NCBI GenBank assembly: GCA_965223165.1
Contig: CBDCVQ010000009.1
Coordinates: forward strand, 496,001 to 560,000
Length of the DNA: 64,000 nt
Source: JABDMH01 sp965223165
GTDB lineage: Bacteria; Bacteroidota; Bacteroidia; Chitinophagales; Saprospiraceae
Reading direction: 5' to 3'
In this document: piece by piece, positions 7,613-15,933 of the stretch
Layout: each line of letters starts with the position of its first letter
How positions within the stretch are numbered: position 1 is the first letter of the stretch
The notes under the pieces: model-generated
Database searches by the model: none
Told to the model about the DNA's origin: nothing
What the model saw: only the letters and a program-made list of their open reading frames with translations
Program-made: the position numbers and the translations under genes

Positions 7613-9931
7613 ATGAAACGTCTCTTGATATTTCTCTGGTTGGCTCAAAGCGCGCTTTGGCTGAATGCGCAGATCGATTCGGTCAGTTTAACCGTGCGTG
7701 TAGACATGGGTGACACCACCATCGTCACGGCCAATCTGGTGGACACCACCTGGCAGGTCAGTGACACCATCACAGTAGATGAAAGCACCGTACACCACCT
7801 GACTGTTGATCTGGGTGAAGACCAGGCGGCCATCCAGGGCAGATCCCATGAGGTGCAGTTTTTCTACGAAGCTGAATCCGGACTTTTTGATGGAGCACCG
7901 TCATACATGGACGAGGATACCAATCAACTGCCTGTGGGTTTTGAAATGGAAGCAATCACCGCGTGTGTGGATGAGGATGGAGATGGTCATCTGATGATGA
8001 CGCTGGTCGATTTTGGCGGTGCCAAGTCCGCCGATAGCGGAGTCCAAGATGGCCAAATCCTGCTACAAATAAGTTGGCCGATTAGTATCATCAAGGATCC
8101 TGAAGCGCCCCCATGTGAGAACGAAGAAGAGATCATCACCGATGTCATTTTGACCTGGACCTCCGACGCCGACACCGTCGTGGCCAGAGCCCAAGATCCG
8201 GACGGGGAAGGACCCCTCGATTTGGAAATCCTGGACGACATCGATCTGATGGAAAGTACCGAGTATGTACTTTCGATCACGGCGACTAATAGTATCGAAG
8301 GAGAAGATATCACCGAAGAGATCATGGAAGAGGCCGACGAACACATGTTCTTCTTTGCCTTTACCGACGATCTGATGCAGTCCCCCAGCGGCGATGGAAA
8401 CGCCGACAACCGCATGGCTCCCGTCAACTACCTGGACCAGGATGGCAATGGACTGCCTTTAGGACTGTCCACCGGATGGACGTCCGCCTGTGTGGAAGAG
8501 AACCTGAACGGCACCTTCCGGGTCGTCCTCAAACATCAGCCTGATGTGAAGTCGGCCACGTCGGGTATCGAGGATGGCGGTACCGATATCGATCTGACTT
8601 TTACCCTTAATGTCGCCGATCAACCTGATGCGCCGGGATGTGAGAACGAAGAAGAAATCATCACCGATGTCATTTTGACCTGGACCTCCGACGCCGACAC
8701 CGTCGTGGCCAGAGCCCAAGATCCGGACGGGGAAGGACCCCTTGATTTGGAGATCCTTGATGAGATTAATCTCCGGGAGAGCACCGAGTACGTCCTTTCG
8801 ATCAGGGCGGCTAATAGTATCGAAGGAGAAGATATCACCGAAGAGATCATGGAAGAGGCCGACGAACACATGTTCTTCTTTGCCTTTACCGACGACCTGA
8901 TGCAGTCCCCCAGCGGCGATGGCAATGCCGACAACCGCATGAATCCCGTCAACTACCTGGACCAGGATGGCAATGGACTGCCCCTAGGACTATCCACCGG
9001 ATGGACGTCCGCCTGTGTGGAAGAGAACCTGAACGGCACCTTCCGGGTCGTCCTCAAACATCAGCCCGATGTGAAGTCGGCCACTTCGGGTATCGAGGAT
9101 GGCGGTACCGATATCGATCTGACCTTTACCCTTAATGTCGCCGATCAGCCCGATGCGCCCGGATGCGAGAACGAAGAAGAGATCATCACTGATGTCATTT
9201 TGACCTGGACCTCTGACGGCGACACCGTGGTGGCCAGAGCCCAAGATCCGGACGGGGAAGGACCCCTCGATTTGGAAATCCTCGATGAGATCGAACTAAT
9301 GGAGAATACCACTTACGTACTTACACTCCAGATACAGAATTCCTTAGAAGGAGAAGACATCACGGATGAAATCCGGGAAGAGGCAGAAGAGCACATGTTC
9401 TTCTTTGCCTTTACGGAGGGACTATTCAGCGATCCCGGGGGTGATGGAAATGCCGATAACCGGCCGGATTCCATCCATTACCTGGATTTTGATCAGAATA
9501 GTTTGCCTCTGGGACTGGAGACACAGTGGACCACCGAGCAAGTCGTCTCGGATGGTACCTTTCGGGTGGTTCTAAAGCATCAGCCAGATGTAAAATCTGC
9601 CACTTCGAGTCTTGATGATGGAGGCACAGATATAGATCTGACCTTTACCATTCGTAATGTACCCACTTCCAATCACGACTTTCTCGCACCGTCACATGAG
9701 CTCCTGATCCGACCCAATCCGGTCACAGATGTTTTGCGCTGGGAGTTAACGTCGGACAAAATCTCCCAAATCAGGCACATTGAAATATTGGATCTCTTTG
9801 GCAGATCCGTGCTTGGCACCCGTCGGATTGTTGATGAGCTCGACGTTCAAAATCTGCCGCAAGGCCCCTACATTTTGATGATATCCACTAAGGATAAGGC
9901 CTGGGTAAAACGATTCGTCAGGACTAACTAG
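7613..9931 (+). CDS. Secreted protein with tandem 175-residue repeats and a T9SS sorting domain
   Basis: A 772-residue protein with a signal peptide (cleaved near NAQ, residue 20) and a divergent first module (about 25-165). Three closely similar modules follow, each starting CENEEEIITDVILTWTS and containing EDITEEI, an EEADEHMFFFAFT-like acidic/His segment, LDQDGNGLPLGL and LKHQPDVKSATSG. The last 70 residues carry a type A T9SS signal (RPNPVTDVLRW ... LPQGPYILMIS). Single-module versions resemble a family of about 190-residue lipoproteins found next to TonB receptors in Bacteroidota, sometimes annotated as type 1 periplasmic-binding-fold proteins; that link is from memory. The acidic/His-rich segments and the shared operator suggest surface metal capture for the upstream receptor. 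Function is inferred, not shown. Confidence 0.75.
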   Translation: MKRLLIFLWLAQSALWLNAQIDSVSLTVRVDMGDTTIVTANLVDTTWQVSDTITVDESTVHHLTVDLGEDQAAIQGRSHEVQFFYEAESGLFDGAPSYMDEDTNQLPVGFEMEAITACVDEDGDGHLMMTLVDFGGAKSADSGVQDGQILLQISWPISIIKDPEAPPCENEEEIITDVILTWTSDADTVVARAQDPDGEGPLDLEILDDIDLMESTEYVLSITATNSIEGEDITEEIMEEADEHMFFFAFTDDLMQSPSGDGNADNRMAPVNYLDQDGNGLPLGLSTGWTSACVEENLNGTFRVVLKHQPDVKSATSGIEDGGTDIDLTFTLNVADQPDAPGCENEEEIITDVILTWTSDADTVVARAQDPDGEGPLDLEILDEINLRESTEYVLSIRAANSIEGEDITEEIMEEADEHMFFFAFTDDLMQSPSGDGNADNRMNPVNYLDQDGNGLPLGLSTGWTSACVEENLNGTFRVVLKHQPDVKSATSGIEDGGTDIDLTFTLNVADQPDAPGCENEEEIITDVILTWTSDGDTVVARAQDPDGEGPLDLEILDEIELMENTTYVLTLQIQNSLEGEDITDEIREEAEEHMFFFAFTEGLFSDPGGDGNADNRPDSIHYLDFDQNSLPLGLETQWTTEQVVSDGTFRVVLKHQPDVKSATSSLDDGGTDIDLTFTIRNVPTSNHDFLAPSHELLIRPNPVTDVLRWELTSDKISQIRHIEILDLFGRSVLGTRRIVDELDVQNLPQGPYILMISTKDKAWVKRFVRTN
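8117..9655 (+). repeat. In-frame DNA tandem repeat, 525-bp period, about three units
   Basis: The string GAGAACGAAGAAGA recurs at 8117, 8642 and 9167, exactly 525 bp (175 codons) apart. Units 1 and 2 are almost identical at DNA level over long stretches, including silent positions, which implies recent duplication or gene conversion. Unit 3 diverges toward its end. The repeat lies wholly inside the gene at 7613-9931. Confidence 0.9.
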
Positions 9932-10454
9932 AAAAGGATGCTGATTGATCTAGTCAAAGTGACCCAGCCCAGAAAACCCTAAAAACCACCGGGAGGCAGG
10001 CAGTAATGCACGCCTCCCGGTTAATCAAAGACAGCTCACCTTCCACCCATACTGATCCGTGACAAATCCGTCCATAGTCGGCTAAGCATTTTTCTTGGAA
10101 CTAAGCTTGAAAAGGGGCGCCTGAACACTTCAGGTGAATATTCTCCCTTCCTCCCTCTGCATCCCATGCTATTTTGCAATCCTGTCTACGATTGCCGTTT
10201 CTGTTCACCATGCACCAATGCAATTTCCTTTGCTATCAGGGACAACAGTCAGGCAAAGCAGAAATTTGCGCGGGCGCCAAACGGGACACAAGCTGTGGTG
10301 GCCCGTCGATGGACGGCTAGTCCATCTCTGCCGGAGCTCGGCGAAGTCTTCCACAATATCCTAACTATTATCTGTTGGTGAAGAATTGCACCTTGAGGAC
10401 CAAATATCAAGACCCGCAAAGCTCATGCCCTGAGAGGACCACCTCCACAGGTGC
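9932..10454. other. Intergenic region between convergent genes
   Basis: About 520 bp between the repeat protein and DUF3037. Apart from the hairpin at 9988-10021 I see no gene, RNA or repeat. A short minus-strand stretch near 10031-10073 reads MDGFVTDQYGWKVSCL before a stop and might be the tail of a lost gene, but it is too short to assign. Confidence 0.4.
9988..10021 (+). terminator. Strong hairpin after the repeat protein
   Basis: ACCGGGAGGC pairs perfectly with GCCTCCCGGT across a 14-nt loop, 57 bp after the stop codon at 9931. The U-tract is short (TTAATC). It probably ends the transcript of the gene at 7613. Confidence 0.6.
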
Positions 10455-11267
10455 TCAGCCCACTACTAATTGATTGGCGAATTCTTCAGCATTCTCTGGT
10501 TCAACTATTTTCACCTGAAAATTATCTGAAGAATTGTTCTCAATTCGCTCGAAAATGAACCGCTTTAGTTTGGGGTTTGAAGGCATCTTCGTCAGAAGAT
10601 ACAGCTTAAACGTTTCATCGCTAGAATCTAACTCCTCCAATCTACCCATCCACCTGTAGACCTTGTCTTTGACATTTGACTCTCGACGTAGATCAAACGT
10701 CACTGGCTCCAATACATTCAAGGTCCCATTTTGCAAAGCATGCTCAAAAACTAGCTCATCACCGCTAGTCACTATCGTTTTTTTCCTGATCCTCCCTCGA
10801 TGTGTCTGAAAATAAGATTGGTAGTACTTCGTCCACACGTCCCGATCAGTTAGATGGCTTTCATACGAAACTTCATTGGCTGTCACCAGCCTTTCAAATA
10901 AGTCCTGAAAAGCTGGGTCAAAACTGATATCAACACCCCTCTTAGTCTCTGAAAAATAAAGAGAACTGTCATCCTTCGGGATAACCGTGCTTGTTAGCTC
11001 GTTCAAGGAGGTAGTAGGAATCAGACCAAGGCCACCTCTCCGCTTCTCAGCTTCTGCATTGATAGCCCAAACAATCCTTTTCAGCTTACTGATGAACGGA
11101 CGTGCCTGCACCTTAGGGAACAGAGCCTTTACCCTTCCTGTCCTCTCAATGGCACTTGCTCTTAGCGATGAGCCCGTATCATCCATCATGACCAGGCCCA
11201 CATTCAGGAACTCCTCAGATACTCCATCCGGTCTATATCGTAGCAACTGATACGAATACTTCATCAT
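10455..11267 (-). CDS. DUF3037 family protein, partner of the HipA-like kinase
   Basis: A 270-residue cytoplasmic protein. Its start, MKYSYQLLRYRPDGVSEEF followed by LNVGLVMMD, is the hallmark of DUF3037 proteins, whose function is unknown to me. The start ATG overlaps the stop of the upstream HipA-like gene by 4 bp (ATGA type), so translation is coupled. DUF3037 genes are commonly found next to HipA-like kinase genes in diverse bacteria, and this pair follows that pattern. It could be a regulator, substrate or antitoxin-like partner of the kinase; the sequence does not decide which. The family assignment is firm. Confidence 0.85.
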   Translation of the reverse strand: MMKYSYQLLRYRPDGVSEEFLNVGLVMMDDTGSSLRASAIERTGRVKALFPKVQARPFISKLKRIVWAINAEAEKRRGGLGLIPTTSLNELTSTVIPKDDSSLYFSETKRGVDISFDPAFQDLFERLVTANEVSYESHLTDRDVWTKYYQSYFQTHRGRIRKKTIVTSGDELVFEHALQNGTLNVLEPVTFDLRRESNVKDKVYRWMGRLEELDSSDETFKLYLLTKMPSNPKLKRFIFERIENNSSDNFQVKIVEPENAEEFANQLVVG

Positions 11268-12056
11268 GACAATAAGTTTTTTACTTGGGCCAAGAATGTC
11301 TTCTGATTATCTCTAACAGCTAGCACATGAGCTCTAATTTGCTCAAATTGAGCAGAATGCCAGTCATCTGGTATCTCTCCCCTAAGATCTTCCCACCATT
11401 CGTTTTGTAGAGGATTCAAAAAGTCCTCCAAAATGGCAAAATTCAACTTCTTCCCCTTCAATTTAGCATATAAAACGTGATTCTGAATCATATTGATATC
11501 ACTCGCATGAATTTGCCAGGGCTCTGTCTGCGGTCGACCGACGATCGGCAGCAGAAAACTGAAAGCGAGTTCATGGTCTAGAATCCAGAGATCTGCCCCC
11601 GTTGTGAAAAGGTTGGGTTTACCATGAACAATCGTTCTGTCAGGATTCTGGATCAGAAGATCAAAAATGAAAATTTTCAAGGCACCATCATATTGCTTAG
11701 GAGTGAGCCTGTCATATTTGCCGAAGAGCTGCAATCCTGGAATGTAATGTGTAGAGAAGTGAGTGCCTATGCTGGACAACAATCTCTGATACAGTGCACT
11801 GCCATGTTGAGATTCAGCGAATTCTTCAACTATGACGGCCAGGCAAGGTTCGGGCGTCATCAATGACAGAGCCTTCGCAAGCCTCGATGCAACTAATTCC
11901 CTGAGAAATGCGTCACTGTTCATCCTCTCTCCACTAACTAACTTCAACAACTATATCCCTCTTGACTCCGTCTTCATTCGCTGCTCTACAGAGCACCGGC
12001 TGATTGGTGCCCGACGTAAGCACCTTAACCAGTATTAGTGGATGAAATTCAATCAT
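11264..12056 (-). pseudogene. HipA-like kinase, single-base frameshift near the N-terminus
   Basis: The long frame (11264-11950) encodes the body of a HipA-type kinase: ELVASRLAKALSL near the start, a catalytic-loop-like segment LIQNPDRT followed by N (HipA consensus HxxDRHxxN) and ILDHELAF in the metal-binding position. It has no proper start; the codon before the TTG at 11950 is TAG. In the adjacent frame an ATG at 12056 opens a peptide beginning MIEFHPLILVKVLTSGTN and ending DGVKRDIVVEVS before TAG at about 11937. Removing one G near 11944 joins the two as DIVVKLVSGERMN, exactly what an intact N-lobe should read. The gene therefore carries a +1 frameshift (or a sequencing error). It is translationally coupled to DUF3037. 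Confidence 0.75.
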
Positions 12057-12422
12057 TCCCATGTCCTTTTGAACAACTTGAATCGGCGATCAGAATTTGT
12101 GTCTTCCACGATTCTTGCTAAACATTGAATAACACCTCCTGCCAGATATAACTGGCACCTGAATCCTCAGCCAGTCGTGCTCCCTCCGTTCGGCCGGACA
12201 ATCTCTGCCAAGATTCATCGGTGACCAATGCCTCTCAATCATGTGGTTTGAAAGTTAAAGCCTTGTCTTGACAATGACAACTTCCTAGAGGCTCTCCAAT
12301 GACTACCTTGGCTATTGGGTTGGCGGGAGCGCATTTTCGCCGTCCATAACAAAGTCCGAACTCAATTTGTGCTGACTCAATCTTGGAGGAACCCAAAGGA
12401 CACTACAACCCAAGCTCTGGTT
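12057..12422. other. Intergenic region, nothing recognised
   Basis: About 370 bp between the HipA-like gene and the 3' end of the DUF5916 gene, both on the minus strand. It should hold the promoter of the HipA/DUF3037 pair. I see no repeat, RNA or conserved frame. Confidence 0.4.
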
Positions 12423-14678
12423 TCAAAATTGCTTGACCAGGGTGATCTTAGACACCCACTGCTGATCTCTGACGGACCGGTCTAAATCATCGCCGTGGGT
12501 ATCGTTGAATACCACATAGACGAAGGATAGCGGCCGATATTCCCAGCTGGCCCGGATATTCCATCGGCCCGCGTCATCGAAGCTGTTGTATTGATAAAAG
12601 GCAGATAATTGCACCCTTGGATTAAGAGCAAATCGTGTCCCCAGGGTGACCAGATGCGTCTGTAGATCCTCCCGCATTATACCGAGGCCTCGGATATCAT
12701 TGTATTCGTAGTCTACCGTGATGGCGGTATGCGGACGCGGTGCTAATCGTCCAGACAGGCCAAGTGTCTGCCTGCGTCCATTGTAGAAATTTCCAAAATT
12801 ATAAATCTCCCCGAGCGACCATTTTTTGGATTGGTCGGTGTTGTATCGAATCACATACCGGGTATAGTAGTATTTGCCGCGGCCAATTTGCAGTCCAAGG
12901 GGAGCAAAATCAAAATTTATGCGCTGCCATGTTGGAAAGATAGATGCCTCCAAAAAACTATTGTCCTTAAACCACAGATAGAGGGGAAAGATGTAGAGAT
13001 TGGCCTGCTGAAAACTGGTTGGGTCTGCCGCATCGTGATTATAGTCTATGAAGAAGCCGGGATCCCAGCGTCTAATCCAGTCTATTTTTTTGGGCCTCCA
13101 AATGTAGTATCCCCCGGGATTGTGTCTGATCACATTGTTCTGCCGCACGAATCCCATGCCCGGGTTGTAATCTGCATCGGTGTATGCCGTAACCCACCCC
13201 CAATAGAATTTATTTGAAGTACTGCCAACAAAAATTCTGCCGGCATATCCCGTCTCCCCCGTTTGCTGATCCAGGGAGGTCGTCATAATATATTGTACAT
13301 CCAGCTCGCTCCTGGGCCTGATCTGACCATCGATGGTTATGGTAGTATTGTTATTCGCAGCCAGGCCCAATTCTCTAGAACTTTCATCAAATCGATGGGT
13401 GATCATCAAGCCAACATTGTTCTCTCGCCCGTAATTTCTAAGGTATCTCGCAACTCCAAAGTTGGACACTGGAGAAAGGTCGGTGTCACCCTGTCTGACA
13501 AACAAGCCAGCCAGCGCCTGCTTTTCCGAGCGCCGGGTGAAGCGTGTGCCAAATTCAATCGGAGCGGGTGCCGCATTAAAACTGCCCTGTAGTCCAATGC
13601 GTCGACTGAAGAAAGGGCGAATGGACTGCTGCAAACCTCCCGACCAGATACCAGAATTCTCCAAAAAGAATTGCCGCTGTTCCGGAAAAAAAATATTGAA
13701 TCTTTCGAGGTTATTGACCGCCCTGTCGACATCTGCCTGGGCAAAGTCCGTATTAAAGGTCACGTCTAGCACGGTACGAGGATCGACTGCCCACTTTATG
13801 TCCCCTCCCACTTTCAATTTGCCTTCGGAGGGATTTGTAGCACTGCCCGTTGCCTCGTCGTACTGATAGAGTGTGTACGGCTCGATCCGGATATTGGACG
13901 ACGGAGGTGGGACCTCAATCCCAGTCAATTTGGCGGCGTAGGTCATCCGATAAGGAGTGAAGGCTTGTGGTATGGCAGGAAACGTAGACACTTCAATATC
14001 ACGACGAGCGTATCTGACCAGTGTCACTCCCCAATCCGCCGTCACTCCCTCTTCGACCGCATCGTACCGTAACGTTTTGAATGGGATCGCAAATTCTGCG
14101 GTATATCCTTCCTCCGTTCGATGAGTCCTTACCGTCCAGAGGGTATTCCAACCATTGTCATATACGTTGCCGTTGAAGTTTTGAAAGTCTCGCTGATTGC
14201 CATAGGGCGTCGTTTGAAATACTTGCGCATATTGCTTCAGGTTTTGGGGGTCTAAGGCAATGCCAAATAAGTCATTTTCGCCCCAGCTGAAGTCCCGACG
14301 TAGATCCTGTACCCGAATGCCTTGCACCCCCATGGAGTCTCGGCAAAAGGCACCCACGTAGAGGTACTTATCGTCATAGAGAAATCTGACTGTCGTGGGA
14401 TATCGAATGTCGCCCCCTTGTCTGGGTTCTCTGCGAAAAAAATCACGAATCGCCGGGGCCTCGCGCCAATCGTCCTCCAGTAGTTGCCCGTCTATCTCAA
14501 TCTCCTGCAGTGCCCTACTGACTTGTATCACAGGAGGATTCTCGCTAGGTGCAAAGTCCAAATCTGCCTGGGCACCCGGTTGAGCGTCCGCGAAATGAAC
14601 GGAAAACAGTCCTAGGAATATGGCTATGCAGCGAGAGGCACCACCAAGTCGGCTACGGAGTAAAGCTGCTTTCTTCAC
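12423..14678 (-). CDS. DUF5916 outer-membrane protein with N-terminal CBM9-like domain
   Basis: A 751-residue protein with a signal peptide (cleavage near FADAQ, residue 33). An N-terminal CBM9-like beta-sandwich domain spans about residues 50-240 (IDGQLLEDDWREAPAI, then FLYDDKYLYVGAFCRDS). A long C-terminal region then contains the family-typical FNTDFAQADVD, FFPEQRQFFLENSG and RRIGL segments and ends in ITLVKQF, consistent with a beta-barrel with terminal Phe. The DUF5916 family is widespread in Bacteroidota and its transport role is not established. Two 7-1-7 palindromes lie 113-166 bp upstream of the ATG, linking it to the zinc-type regulon of the genes at 4951 and 7613. Confidence 0.85.
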   Translation of the reverse strand: MKKAALLRSRLGGASRCIAIFLGLFSVHFADAQPGAQADLDFAPSENPPVIQVSRALQEIEIDGQLLEDDWREAPAIRDFFRREPRQGGDIRYPTTVRFLYDDKYLYVGAFCRDSMGVQGIRVQDLRRDFSWGENDLFGIALDPQNLKQYAQVFQTTPYGNQRDFQNFNGNVYDNGWNTLWTVRTHRTEEGYTAEFAIPFKTLRYDAVEEGVTADWGVTLVRYARRDIEVSTFPAIPQAFTPYRMTYAAKLTGIEVPPPSSNIRIEPYTLYQYDEATGSATNPSEGKLKVGGDIKWAVDPRTVLDVTFNTDFAQADVDRAVNNLERFNIFFPEQRQFFLENSGIWSGGLQQSIRPFFSRRIGLQGSFNAAPAPIEFGTRFTRRSEKQALAGLFVRQGDTDLSPVSNFGVARYLRNYGRENNVGLMITHRFDESSRELGLAANNNTTITIDGQIRPRSELDVQYIMTTSLDQQTGETGYAGRIFVGSTSNKFYWGWVTAYTDADYNPGMGFVRQNNVIRHNPGGYYIWRPKKIDWIRRWDPGFFIDYNHDAADPTSFQQANLYIFPLYLWFKDNSFLEASIFPTWQRINFDFAPLGLQIGRGKYYYTRYVIRYNTDQSKKWSLGEIYNFGNFYNGRRQTLGLSGRLAPRPHTAITVDYEYNDIRGLGIMREDLQTHLVTLGTRFALNPRVQLSAFYQYNSFDDAGRWNIRASWEYRPLSFVYVVFNDTHGDDLDRSVRDQQWVSKITLVKQF

Positions 14679-14790
14679 TTACGACACTTTCTAGGGTCAG
14701 GCTGGACTATAGTGGTCCATCTGCGCTGCATTCGGCTCGAGCTCCTTCATTGGCACTACCAGAGCAGTGCCGAGGAACCATTTGTTCAAA

Positions 14791-14844
14791 TGCAACATTG
14801 TTGCAAATATAATAAAATACCCGCTTAGATGCATCACTGTTGCA
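14791..14844. promoter_or_regulatory. Two 7-1-7 operator sites upstream of DUF5916
   Basis: TGCAACATTGTTGCA at 14791-14805 is a perfect 7-1-7 palindrome, the best site in the window. TGCATCACTGTTGCA at 14830-14844 is a two-mismatch copy 39 bp away. They precede the minus-strand gene starting at 14678. The form is identical to the sites at 4914 and 7557-7598. Confidence 0.6.
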
Positions 14845-15061
14845 TTTATAAAATAGGAGTCGTCTAGGTATAGGACGGAAGGACGTGATCTGATAGGATC
14901 AGAAGAATCACCCTCGTAATCAAGGGTGGGCTGCACGGTCAAAGTGCTGGGGTACATTAGGCAAACCGTCGCATCTAGCATGGGCCAAAGCCAACATGCA
15001 CCGTGCTCCGACAAAACTGACAGACTCATTCTGAGGAAATTAGACGTCCCTGACTAGGAAA

Positions 15062-15385
15062 CTATCTGGACTTCATCATCGTTCTAATCATATGTATGAA
15101 CGCAGTAGCATCTTCTTCCACACGCTGATACACCGCCTGATGTATCCCTTGTTTTCCTTTCGCTGACTCTCTCCGATTCTTGTCATGAGTCCATCACCTG
15201 AACTTCCAAATGCCTCTTTCTGTCAGAGATCGCAACGGCAACGCACAACCAATTAAGGGACAGATGATATTACGATTTCGGGTCGTGGTACTCCCAGTTG
15301 AATAAGCCGCCCAGGCACTCCATTCTTCAAACAGGCTTTTCTTCTCCTGTGGATGATGATTCCGGGCTGGCCACCGATTTTCTAA
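15062..15385 (-). pseudogene. Possible decayed gene fragment with sulfatase-like tail
   Basis: On the minus strand a single frame runs through the whole stretch with one internal TGA (about 15200) and no good start. It contains HHPQEKKSLFEEWSAWAA, which resembles the C-terminal helix of arylsulfatases (…EEWxxWA), and ends with IHQAVYQRVEEDATAFIHMI before TAG. The composition is protein-like, but the match is by eye only and the two halves may come from different genes. Confidence 0.2.
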
Positions 15386-15401
15386 TTTTTAGTAATTATC
15401 T

Positions 15402-15758
15402 ATGAAAGACAAAAAATGGATCGAGCGCGCCATCGCATGGGCGCAAAACAAGGGAATTGGTTCGATCAAATCAGTGCACGAGGATTTTGAAGACCCTACC
15501 TCCTTCACATTAAAAAGAACGGGAGATAAAATAACTCCAGACCTCACCGGTCTTCGGCATACTCAAAAGAATTACATCGAAATCGCCCTAAAAGATGTAG
15601 GGGATCGGACCAGGAAAATTTCAAAGTGGAGGTTGTTGAGCACTTTAGCTACACGACAAGGCGGTCAGTTCTACATATTGGCTCCTCGGGGTCACAAGGC
15701 CTTTGCCGAACGCATCATCAAAGAACATAATCTCAACTCCCAATTGGTCGTGATTTGA
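15402..15758 (+). CDS. Conserved hypothetical protein, possible PD-(D/E)XK-like fold
   Basis: A 118-residue soluble protein with no signal peptide. It has an N-terminal helix (KWIERAIAWAQNKG), a central PDLTG and YIEIALK pair that resembles the acidic core of PD-(D/E)XK nuclease-like folds (although E-x-K is not exact), then a helix KWRLLSTLATRQGGQFYILAPRG and a C-terminal strand. I recall similar small proteins in other Bacteroidota but no function. It stands alone, on the opposite strand from the DUF5916 gene. The nuclease-fold idea is weak; the coding call is supported by the composition and the compact alpha/beta pattern. Confidence 0.6.
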   Translation: MKDKKWIERAIAWAQNKGIGSIKSVHEDFEDPTSFTLKRTGDKITPDLTGLRHTQKNYIEIALKDVGDRTRKISKWRLLSTLATRQGGQFYILAPRGHKAFAERIIKEHNLNSQLVVI

Positions 15759-15933
15759 GAGGTTTCTACAGGTCTTCTACCACATGCCGGAGAATGGTGT
15801 TCCATCAGCCTGCTCAGGAGGGCTGGTCCTGCTCTTATGTTTCCTGGTCGTTACTCCGCCACGCTAGTAGTCGCTAGCACGAGACTCCACGACCCACTTG
15901 TCTAGTTCCCTGGGATTTCTTACCATACGAATT

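Larger units (their letters stand above)
14679..15401. other. Intergenic region with operators and a decayed reading frame
   Basis: About 720 bp between divergent genes. The proximal part holds the two 7-1-7 palindromes. The distal part (15062-15385, minus strand) holds a degenerate reading frame described separately. Nothing else is recognised. Confidence 0.5.

Noticed and set aside
7987..8427. Long antisense frames within the repeat protein (also 8459-8869 and 8620-8952)
   Set aside because: They mirror the tandem repeat of the sense gene and have the Ser-rich composition of antisense shadows.
10031..10073. Minus-strand peptide MDGFVTDQYGWKVSCL that might be the tail of a VOC-family protein
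   Set aside because: Only 16 codons follow an upstream in-frame stop; too short to support a gene or a pseudogene call.
10455..12056. HipA-like/DUF3037 pair as a classical HipBA toxin-antitoxin system
   Set aside because: There is no HTH HipB-type gene, and the DUF3037 partner has no visible DNA-binding motif; the pair is a different arrangement of unknown role.
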